From positions 1-23,930 of the forward strand of contig CALSCQ010002434.1 in assembly GCA_943704525.1 (NCBI GenBank): a DNA stretch of 23,930 nt, written 5' to 3'. Within the stretch, counting starts at the first letter, position 1, and each line of letters starts with the position of its first letter. Both the position numbers and the translations under genes were made by a program. The DNA comes from Pigoraptor vietnamica (lineage: Eukaryota > Opisthokonta > Filasterea). Of this stretch, positions 1 through 7,845 are shown in pieces. The notes beneath the pieces are model-generated. The model was not told the origin of the DNA and searched no databases. It was given only the letters and a program-made list of their open reading frames with translations.

Positions 1-4
1 CCCA

Positions 5-78
<74 letters not shown>
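1..78. repeat. (CA)n dinucleotide microsatellite
   Basis: The window opens with an almost pure CA tract of about 70 nt. On the minus strand it reads as (TG)n and lies just downstream of the last visible BBS9 exon, so it is most likely in the third intron of that gene. Confidence 0.97.
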
Positions 79-79
<1 letters not shown>

Positions 80-111
80 CAAGCAAGAACGTGGCAGCGC
101 GCGACTCCCAC

Positions 112-1590
112 CGTTCGTGGCGGACGCGCCGACAGGGTACGCCACCATGCAGCTGGGGTTGTAGTCCAGCCGTCGCGACATGCGCACCGATCCCGTTGGC
201 TTGAGACAGAAGAGATTTCGCTCCCCAAGCACAATCAAATCGAGCTGTGACGACGACTGCGCCGGGCTGAAGCGCGCAACGACAATCGCTACCACGTCTT
301 CGCCGATGTTGAGCGACCAGTCCGGCTGTAGCAAGCGCGAGCTGCCGTCGCCCTCTTGCGCGGAGGCCGCAATGTTCGCAAACCTGCGTGGAATCGCGGC
401 CAGAAGTAGAGTTAACGTGAGGGTTTGTCGAGAGGGAAATCCTAACGGGTGCGAATGCAAGGTGTAGTCATTGCAGCGCGACAGCGGCACAAGCCACACA
501 CAGAGACAACGAATATCAGTACAACGAAGGAAGGCACAGCAGCACATAGGACGACGTGCCAGGTGCCGCAGTCGATCCCACTCGCCTGAAGGACTGAATG
601 TGACGCGATGCCGACCACGTGACAAACGAGTCGGTGCGCGCGACGTAGCAGAGGGGCCCCGGCAGAAGGGCGCCGGGCAGCGAACACGAAAACTGGAACG
701 ACTCCCTCTCATAGAAGAACAGGACGCCGTCGAGCGACTGCACGCACACGCAGTCACGCGTGCGCGACCCGCCAAACGGACCGTACGCGAAGTTGGCGGC
801 GCTTCTCACGAGGATGTGCTCGTACAAGAGGCGGATGCCGAGCTGGCCGTCCCCGTCACGTGACACAGAGTACACGGCGAGCCGCCGCGGGTGGAGGACG
901 GCGAGGGCATTGTCCGACGAATTGGGCGCAAAACGGCCGAGGGCAATCTGGAGAACGGGGTCGTCGAGCGAGACCTCGCAGAGGAGATGGTCGGGGCGGT
1001 ATGCGCGTTCGGCGGGGCGGTACACGCGCAGCACACCCTGCAGCATACCACGAGTGAGTGCGCCATACAGTGCGAAAGGCTTTGAGCGTTGACGACGGAG
1101 TATTGGTAGAAACAGAAGGCGTTGTAGGGCGTGTTTTGTGTGTGTGTGTGCGGATACAAAAGTGCTCAAGGGCCACAACCGGCCATAGGTGTGGAATTGT
1201 CGTGCCGTGTGTGCGCCAAGCCAAGCTGGCGGCGTTCGCGCGAGTGGCAGCAACGCTGACAGGCGTATTATGAGAGTGCGCAAGGCGTGCGCGAGTGGCA
1301 GCAACGCGGACAGGCGTACTTGAGTGTGCGTGGCGTGCGCGAGTGGCAGCAATGCTGACAGGCGTACGTTGAGAGTGTGTGTGGCGTGCGCGAGTGGCAG
1401 CGACGCTGACAGGCGTACGATGAGAGTGCGCATCCACCACTTTCAGACGCACCTGGAAGGAGCCGACGACAATCTTGTCGCCGTCGCTGTCGTTGTTGTC
1501 CACGCACCCCACGCACAAACTGCCGATGTCGAAGTCCTCGCCCACGCCAATGGTCGTCCCCCAGAACTCCCGCGCGCTGAAGAGCGACAT
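112..1590 (-). CDS. BBS9: BBS9/PTHB1, BBSome subunit, N-terminal part (gene runs off the left edge)
   Basis: BBS9 (PTHB1) is a subunit of the BBSome, the coat complex that moves membrane proteins in and out of cilia. Three exons are visible on the minus strand: 1590-1453 (46 codons), 1037-586 and 383 to about 112. They encode about 287 residues of the N-terminal beta-propeller. Family landmarks appear in order: the start MSLFSAREFW; DKIVVGSF at the first junction, continuing into GVLRVY; VSLDDPVLQIALGRF; AVLHPRRLAVYSVS; YGPFGGSRTRDCVCVQSLDG; LLPGPLCYVARTDSF; and in exon 3 DWSLNIGE, LGERNLFCLK and LDYNPSC. Intron 1 (1452-1038) has a GTGCGT donor and CAG acceptor, phase 0, and carries a minisatellite. 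Intron 2 (585-384) joins in phase only if its donor is GC (CAG|GCGAGT) or a weak downstream GT. The exon 3 donor is probably GTGGGA near 111. The gene is divergent from the coiled-coil gene at 2024. I am confident of the family; the exon 3 end is approximate. Confidence 0.92.
1240..1436. repeat. Four-copy ~50-bp minisatellite in BBS9 intron 1
   Basis: Four tandem units start with CGAGTGGCAG at 1241, 1292, 1340 and 1391, giving periods of 51, 48 and 51 bp. Each unit continues with CAACGCTGACAGGCGTA or a close variant, then TGAGAGTG and GGCGTGCG. The array lies wholly inside intron 1 of BBS9, next to its 5' splice site. No function is evident. Confidence 0.93.
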
Positions 1591-2023
1591 TTGCGCGGGA
1601 TAAAGACAGCATCGAGCCTAATCTAAGTTGCCGCCATTTTTCAGTGCTTGGTGCCATGGATCGACCATGACGTCACTGTCGGGTGATTGGATTGACGTCA
1701 TCACAATGTTACAAACTCTGTTACTGTGTATTTCTATTTTGGGCACGGTTGTCAGGGTGGCCCTCCAGTTTCGCCAACGGCCGTTTGCATCTTTTTTTTT
1801 TAAGCGCAGGCTTGTTCTCCGTTCGCCCCGTTGCTCGCACAGCGCGGGATATTAGCGCGACAGGGGGGCGCACCTTACCAGTGCGTTCGCACTTTCAGCA
1901 TCGCATGGGCCCAGTTTGACATTGCTGGGAAGTGTTCCGTGTTTAGCCACTGTTCGTTCGGCAGTGCGAGCAGCACAGCGGGAGAGCGGGATAGGGAAGG
2001 GGAGGGCTGCTGGAGGGCGCGGC
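1591..2023. promoter_or_regulatory. Divergent intergenic promoter between BBS9 and the coiled-coil gene, with paired CRE sites
   Basis: These 433 bp separate two start codons that face away from each other. Two perfect 8-bp palindromes TGACGTCA lie at 1668-1675 and 1693-1700, 25 bp apart. An inverted CCAAT box (ATTGG, 1686-1690) lies between them. In other eukaryotes TGACGTCA is the full cAMP-response element bound by bZIP factors of the ATF/CREB class. Whether it acts that way here is inference. A T-rich tract lies at about 1792-1801. No coding exon is apparent. Confidence 0.6.
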
Positions 2024-3724
2024 ATGGCGGCGTCGGAGGGCGGGGGATTGCTTCCCCCGCCGGTGTACGACCCCAATGCGGTCTACTACGACGAGTCCGG
2101 CCAGCAGGTCACCTACGAGCAGTATGTCGCCGCGTACGACCGGCAACAGCAGGCGCTGAAGAAGGCGCAATTGAGCGGCGGCGCTTTCTCAAAGAGCGGC
2201 ACGGCGCTCAACACGGTCGTTGAGAGCGCGGGGGAAGAGAGCGACTTGGATTCGTCGTTTTCGCCGCGTGGGAAGGCGGCGTCGCTCAGGGCGAACGATG
2301 ATTACGAGACTGTCGAGTCGCTTGTAGAGGAACTCGAGCGATTGAAGGTGGAGAACATGCGGCTGTCCGCGGACAACGACGACCTCCGCGCGCAGGTGGC
2401 GCTGCAGACGACGCTGAAGGCGCTGGACCTGCTCGCGACCGTCAACGACAAGATATCGGAGACGAACAACGAGCTGCAGCGGCAGTACCAGGAGGCGCTG
2501 AAGCTGCAACAACAGCGCGCGCTCAAGGTGCGTTTGGTGGAGTCGGATGTTCTTGCGTGTGGTGAGAGTGTGTGCACACACGTGTTCTGGCGTGCACAAG
2601 CACTCAGCGGCTGCGCATCTGCAAACTCTGTCGAAGTGCGCGTCGTAACATGCCCCTTTCGCCCTTTCATTCGCAGGCAAAGGCGAACGGCGCGCAGGCG
2701 TCGAGTGGCCCTGGGAGTGGCAACGGCAGCACCGGCAAGTCGCCCCGCAACAACGGACGGAACCCGAAGGACATTGCCGAGATCTCGCGGCTGAAGATTG
2801 AGCTGGAGACGCGAGACAAGCAATTGGCGAAGATTCGCAAGCACTTGGACCTCACGCGAAAAGAGAACGGCGTATTGCAGAAAAAGGTGGACGAGTACGG
2901 CACGGCGGGTCAGATCACGTCGCTCGAGAACGAAATTGTGGCGCTCAAAAAGACCATCAAGGGCTACGAGCACGAGCTGCAGGTCGGTGGTACCCTCGAT
3001 GCAAGGCGATAGTGGCACACGCGTGCTCGTTTCGCTTGGAGGGTTTACGTGGGGGGGGGGGGGGGCCATATGTGGACCCCTCTTTTCCAACTCACCCACA
3101 CCGCCAACTGCCTATCCGACGACACTGGTCCGGCCGCAATTCTCACTGGCCATTTTCCGTTCTTTCTCTGCGCAGGTGATGCGCCTCATCCAGCACCAGC
3201 AGGAGAACGCGCTGCTGCAAAGGGAACGAAGGCACGCGGCATCCACGGCGGCGCACAATGACAAGCCGCATGGCGACGACGTCTTTATTCCGGCGAGGGG
3301 TCCGCTGCGACTCACCGCGCAGGTGCGTCGTAGTGCGCGCACGCCTGCACTCCGTTCACAGTGGGGTTGCTAGGGTTCGCGAAGCCATCAATTCCTTTAG
3401 ACTCTACTATTCGCAGCCCCCTGCTCTCTCGTCGTGTGGGATCCACGCATCTCATTGGTACAGGCGCCATTCTGCCTTTGTTTTCTCTTTCGTCCATTGT
3501 AACGCACAGTGCCTGACCGTTACTCTTGCCATGCGCCTCTCCAGACGCGGAAGCCCATGCAGCCGATGGGCCCCATGAAGCCGTCCCAAATGACGGCACT
3601 CCCGTCCATCGTCGCCGCACAGAATGCGCGGGCCGCGGCAGCCGCAGCCGAGAGCCACATTCCGTATGTGAAGACAGGACCGCACGGCGACCACGTCGTA
3701 CCAGAGGGCGCTGGGCCGTGGTGA
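2024..3724 (+). CDS. Coiled-coil protein of unknown function, four exons, 378 aa
   Basis: Four exons join in phase 0: 2024-2527, 2677-2982, 3176-3322 and 3545-3724, ending in TGA. Donors are GTGCGT, GTCGGT and GTGCGT; acceptors are CAG, CAG, CAG and CCAG-type. The N terminus holds a proline/tyrosine-rich segment (PPPVYDPNAVYYDESG, residues about 11-26), then a Ser/acidic stretch. Residues about 95-168 form a first coiled coil (LVEELERLKVENMRL). A Gly/Ser/Asn-rich linker follows (about 169-198), then a second coiled coil at about 200-300 (RLKIELETRDKQLAKIRKHL). The tail is Met/Pro-rich (QPMGPMKPSQM), then Ala-rich, and ends at PEGAGPW. I do not recognise the family. No membrane segment or signal peptide is seen. 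The head-to-head position with BBS9, only 433 bp away, allows co-regulation and a cilium or basal-body role, but that is inference only. The ATG is chosen because exon 1 is open from it and the upstream extension is low-complexity. Confidence 0.85.
3051..3065 (+). repeat. Poly-G homopolymer in an intron
   Basis: Fifteen consecutive G lie in intron 2 (2983-3175) of the coiled-coil gene. The tract could form a G-quadruplex in DNA or pre-mRNA, and it is also a likely length-error site in sequencing. Confidence 0.9.
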
Positions 3725-4104
3725 GAAGAGCGCTGCGCTGGCTGCGTGCGTGCGATGCGTGCTGCGTGCGTGGGTGCTGCGTTGCGTTGCGTTGTGTTGC
3801 GTGTGCGTTCGCTAGCCTTTCACTGGCGTAAATTACAAGCCGCCGATGGCGGTCACCTGCACTGACCGGATATGCACACGGGCAATTTATCGCAATAGTA
3901 CGTGCCCCACTAGCTAAAATAGGAACGCATCACGATGACATCGCAACAAGGGCGTGGAAATAGATTACGAAACACGAAACACGCGCAAAAACCAATCGAG
4001 GAGCATCGCCTCCGTTTCTGCGCACAAGCACAGATATTTACACAATCGCGCGCGAGTGGGACAGCCCTATCTTGCCGACAGGGCAACCGAAGCTCACACG
4101 CGTA
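3725..4104. other. Convergent intergenic region (3' ends of the coiled-coil and CUE-SMR genes)
   Basis: The first ~90 bases are G/T-rich with short GCGTGC and GCGTT repeats (about 3738-3810), as in the downstream elements of many 3' ends. The rest (about 3840-4104) is closer to average composition. I see no gene, tRNA or clear polyadenylation hexamer. Confidence 0.5.
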
Positions 4105-6996
4105 TCATCTAAAGAACACAATTATGGACCCGGGGTTGCTGCTCTCGTCAAACGACAGACCCTCTCGCACCAGGTACGAGATCACCGCAGGCCGCAGCCG
4201 CGCACGCCCGCCTGCGCTGTGGCTCCCACGACCCGTCACCACCTCCAGTGTGTCGACGGCTCGCGCGCCGCGTCCACTCGACGATCGCGCTGCCCGCTTT
4301 GCGCCGACAACAAATTCGAGCGTCGCAATGGCCTCCGCCACGACGAGGCCATGCAAGTCGAGCACGCTGAGGGCGGCGGCGTCGGCGGCGTCCAGCATTC
4401 CGAGCGACTCGCCCTGGGACGCGACAAACAGCGACACGGCGACCGCACCGCCGTCTCCCTTTCGCATAAGCAAGGGCCCGGCGAGAGCACGCTCCACCTT
4501 GGCCCGCGCAGCGTGCTCGCGCGCCGTCGCAGAGTAGTGCCCCGCGACCGCACTCTGACCTGCGTGGAAGGCTTCGGCTGCTTTGGCGACGTATTCGGCG
4601 CGCAGGGCGTCGTGGCGAACGGCAGCCGCCGCGTGTGAAGCGCGACTAGCAGCAGGCTCAGAGGCAGCCGTCCCAATGTCCGTTGCGCCGTTTTTCGCCG
4701 CAACGCGCAACGTTCTGGCTGGCACTGTGTTGTCGGCGGCGAGCGCAGACACCGCGGGCGGTCCGAAGTCGTCCGCGAGCAGCTGCACGGCCGTCTCGAT
4801 CGACTCACCGGCGGCCTCGAGAATACCCGCCAGGTCACCCGCGGGCACGGAAGGGTACATGTCACGCAGCCGCGCCAGCTTGATTTTGCCGGCAATCGAC
4901 GGGCCGTTCGCACTTCCGCTTCCGCCGGCACGTGCGCTTGGGACGCCAGCAGTGACGTCAAGCACGCGTTTCGATTTTGAATTGCCACGCCGCTTGCGCC
5001 CACGGCCGCCAGCAGAAGTCTTCTCGTCGTGCGTGTTCGTGCTGGCGTGGGCGGTTTGCATGTCAACAAGGCCGTACTCTTCCGTCAGCACGCGAACGGC
5101 AGCGTCCACGGCAAACGCGGCCGTCTCAAACACAGTCAATAGAATGTCTTCCGGCATCTCCGGAAAGCGGCGCTGGAGAGCAGAAAATCCCTCGTCCTGT
5201 TCGCCGGACGCGGCGAGCCCATTATCGGCCCGTTTGAGCGCATTCCCCTCGCCCACGCCGTCCCCCGCACTGCCCGCCGACAGAATGAACGCCACAGCCG
5301 TGTCAAATTCGCCGCCCGCGTCACGCAATGCCGCGGCGAGCGCGGCGGGTTCTGCGCCGGGAAACATCTCGCGCAGGTTCTTCAGGGCGCACCGATTTTC
5401 CTCGCTGTTCGGCAGATTTGCGGCCCTCAGCACAAACGAATTGTCGAGCGAGTCGTCGACGTCGTCGTCGGTCAGTGCATCTGGGGTCGCGCCCCCATTG
5501 AGCGTCATGTCCGCCACCGCATTCACCACTGCAACCAACGCTTCGTTCGAATTCGCATTTCCGACGGGAAAATCTTCCGACAGAAATTCCGTGACGGCAT
5601 CCAAAGTCGTGTCGAGTGCCGCGAGTGTCTCGATGGCGGCGTGCACGTCGCACTCATTCTCGCTCAGAATGGACGCAATGAGCGCACCGTCGACGCCGGG
5701 AAATGCGAGCACTAGAAAATCGAGCGCATCCGCTGGCACGTCCGAACTGGATGCGCCCACTGGCTCGTCACGTGCCAGACTGCGCTTGTACCCGGGATAT
5801 CGGGCCCACGTGCGCGACCCACGCGCAGCGCTTTGTTCAAACACAACGCGCACTGGCGATATCGGCGCAACGGGATACCGGTCCAGATCGTCGGATTGCA
5901 CGCTGCGTGCGGGCGACGTGGGCACTGGATTCGCAGAGGGCATGGTCGCACGCGGCGATGCGGGGACTTCGTTTGTGTCGCCATGTTCTGAAGACCATGC
6001 AGGGGGCGTCGCTTGCATGTATGGCGCAGGGAATGCAGCCGAGGCGGCGTCGGATTCGGGGGGCGCGTAAGACGTGATATGGGTCGACTGGGGCGCACGC
6101 GATGTTGTGTGGGGCAATTGGGGCACAGCGCCGCCCATGGTCGCGCGCACATCCGAAGACTCGAACGACCAGCCACTTGCACGCAAGGTCACGTGATCGG
6201 AAGGTGGCGCAGCGCCATATTCAAGGGGCTCATGCGCCGCGCGGGTGCTCTCGCTACTAGCTGCTGACCACGCCGTCACGTGACTTGCTGGGCGCGTGCG
6301 GACTTCCGCGTAATCGGACCGAAGAGCCGAGGCAGGGACACCCGTGCGGGAAGTGGGCATGTAGCTCGAGACATACCCGCGCGCCCACGCGGCGTCCGAA
6401 GTGGGTGCATGCGATTCACGCCCCCGTGCGTGGGACCCGTGCCGCCACGGCTCAGATCCGTATCTTCTTGCATTCGCGCCTCTTCCCTTCTCCGGTTTCC
6501 CGCGATTTCCACGGCTCCGTGCAGCGGGACGGAAAGAGTTGAAGGAGGAAGACGCGTCGACTGTCGATGCAGGCGCAAGGGAAGGGCCACTAACGTCGCG
6601 CTCCAAGTCGAAGTCGTCGTCGTCTTCGTCCAGAATGCGACCAAACGGATTGCTCCCATCACTGAAAAACAAAAGAGGCTCGTCCTCAGAGCCGCCGGGA
6701 TGCTTTCCGGCGCCTTCGCGGGCGAATTCCGCGCGTTCTGCAAAATATCTCATGTCAGTAACGCAAGTAGCAGAGCACCTCGTGAGAGTAACGCAAATGT
6801 CTCTCTGTGCTCGCACAGCGTGCACGTGCGTTCGCCCACCTTCGAGGCCCAGCGGGTTTTCCAGCCACCACCCGCGGCAATTGGGGCGCGCAAAAGGCTC
6901 TGCGCGGAAAGGGCATCGCGTAAGTTGCCGCTTGACCAACTCAATGTCCGTTTTCAGTGCGAGCACCCACCGCCCGTTACAAAATCGCCAAACCAT
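4105..6996 (-). CDS. CUE-domain, DUF1771 and SMR-domain protein, Cue2/N4BP2-like no-go decay endonuclease
   Basis: Two exons are proposed: 6996-6840 and 6737-4105, giving 929 aa. The 102-nt intron (6839-6738) has a GTGGGC donor, a TTACTGAC branch-like site and a TTTTGCAG acceptor. It is a multiple of three without stops, so retention is possible (963 aa). In spliced numbering, residues about 70-370 are low-complexity with an acidic patch (DEDDDDFDLE). Four CUE-like ubiquitin-binding modules follow at about 390-430 (LVLAFPGV), 503-540 (LREMFPGA), 570-608 (LQRRFPEM) and 671-711 (LRDMYPSV). A basic stretch (GRGRKRRGNSKSKR) lies before the fourth. DUF1771 spans about 761-804 and the SMR domain about 844-929, with LDLHG and TGRGSHS, the two signature motifs. 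Yeast Cue2 and worm NONU-1 share this layout and cut mRNA on stalled, ubiquitin-marked ribosomes. The conserved Asp/His of LDLHG suggests an active nuclease. No N4BP2-type polynucleotide kinase domain is seen. The far N terminus (Trp-rich, from 6996) is less certain. Confidence 0.88.
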   Translation of the reverse strand: MVWRFCNGRWVLALKTDIELVKRQLTRCPFRAEPFARPNCRGWWLENPLGLEGGRTHVHAVRAQRDICVTLTRCSATCVTDMRYFAERAEFAREGAGKHPGGSEDEPLLFFSDGSNPFGRILDEDDDDFDLERDVSGPSLAPASTVDASSSFNSFRPAARSRGNRGKPEKGRGANARRYGSEPWRHGSHARGRESHAPTSDAAWARGYVSSYMPTSRTGVPASALRSDYAEVRTRPASHVTAWSAASSESTRAAHEPLEYGAAPPSDHVTLRASGWSFESSDVRATMGGAVPQLPHTTSRAPQSTHITSYAPPESDAASAAFPAPYMQATPPAWSSEHGDTNEVPASPRATMPSANPVPTSPARSVQSDDLDRYPVAPISPVRVVFEQSAARGSRTWARYPGYKRSLARDEPVGASSSDVPADALDFLVLAFPGVDGALIASILSENECDVHAAIETLAALDTTLDAVTEFLSEDFPVGNANSNEALVAVVNAVADMTLNGGATPDALTDDDVDDSLDNSFVLRAANLPNSEENRCALKNLREMFPGAEPAALAAALRDAGGEFDTAVAFILSAGSAGDGVGEGNALKRADNGLAASGEQDEGFSALQRRFPEMPEDILLTVFETAAFAVDAAVRVLTEEYGLVDMQTAHASTNTHDEKTSAGGRGRKRRGNSKSKRVLDVTAGVPSARAGGSGSANGPSIAGKIKLARLRDMYPSVPAGDLAGILEAAGESIETAVQLLADDFGPPAVSALAADNTVPARTLRVAAKNGATDIGTAASEPAASRASHAAAAVRHDALRAEYVAKAAEAFHAGQSAVAGHYSATAREHAARAKVERALAGPLLMRKGDGGAVAVSLFVASQGESLGMLDAADAAALSVLDLHGLVVAEAIATLEFVVGAKRAARSSSGRGARAVDTLEVVTGRGSHSAGGRARLRPAVISYLVREGLSFDESSNPGSIIVFFR

Positions 6997-7845
6997 CCTC
7001 GGTACGCAGCGCCTTCATCGCGGGCCATTACTGACGGTGCATTTCCAGTCGACTGGACCGCCTGTGCGGGGCGCGCTCTTTGGGGTCGGTCGCCAGCCCC
7101 GCGCCCGTGCGAAGGCTGCGGATGCGCGCGTGCGGCGCGTCGAGTGGACGGCGACGACGGGCCATGCCTGGAGTGCGGGTGCGGCCGCGAATGCCCACGC
7201 CAGTTGGTGCGCTGCGCGGATTGCCCACGGTGCGGGGACTGCGAGTGTGCGTGCCACTCGTGATCGGGGCGTGGCGAGCGGTACGGTGCGTGCGTGTGTT
7301 CGCTGCCATTGTACGGGTCCTCAGTGGCCGCCCCATCGACCCTTCTCCATTCGCCGTCCCCATCGGGCGCATCCGCCTGCGCACTATGCGCGCCTGCAAT
7401 GCGCCCGCGCCGCGAATTCATAACTGGGCTTCGAAAGAGATGCATATGCTGCAGCGACAGAAGAAAAGGATGTTCATGCGTCAACATATCACGTGATAGC
7501 ACGTGATGATCAGCGATTATCCGAAATCTCGCTCAATGGAGTGGACTGCCCTGGCAACCGGGTACTTACTAGAGAGTCTGCTTTCAACCGACGCACACGG
7601 TGAAAGGCCTGAGGGCATCCTCACACACTCGCTGAACTTTGCCGCACTCGCCGCGTTCCCTCTTCTGTTTAACGCTCTTGTGTGCTGTTGCATTACTTCT
7701 TCTTCTGTTGAACTCTCGTGTGTCCTTCTCACCTTCGTGTGCCACGAGCGCTGGTCGAAGTAGGTCTGCTACATGGGACAATAACTGGGCGGTCGAGTCG
7801 ATCCCCGTCGTGGGCTGGGGAGGCGTTCACGCCGTTGCTCAGAAG
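6997..7845. promoter_or_regulatory. Divergent intergenic region between the CUE-SMR gene and XRRA1
   Basis: These 849 bp separate two divergent start codons. The part at 7040-7263 is very GC-rich and contains an isolated Cys-rich plus-strand reading frame (see findings). ATCACGTGAT lies at 7488-7497, and a second CACGTG core at 7500-7505, ten bases from the first core. The last 250 bp before the XRRA1 ATG are pyrimidine-rich, including CTTCTTCTTCTG near 7697. CACGTG palindromes are E-boxes bound by bHLH factors in other eukaryotes; that role here is inference. Confidence 0.45.

Noticed and set aside
1240-1436. Coding use of the 50-bp repeat upstream of BBS9 exon 2
   Set aside because: The 48- and 51-bp periods sit inside a well-supported intron: the conserved BBS9 sequence continues directly from SFQ to GVLRVY when it is removed.
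4583-6070. 495-codon plus-strand frame rich in Ser/Ala
   Set aside because: It is antisense to the CUE-SMR gene, whose sense strand has clear CUE, DUF1771 and SMR motifs. Long antisense frames are expected at this GC content.
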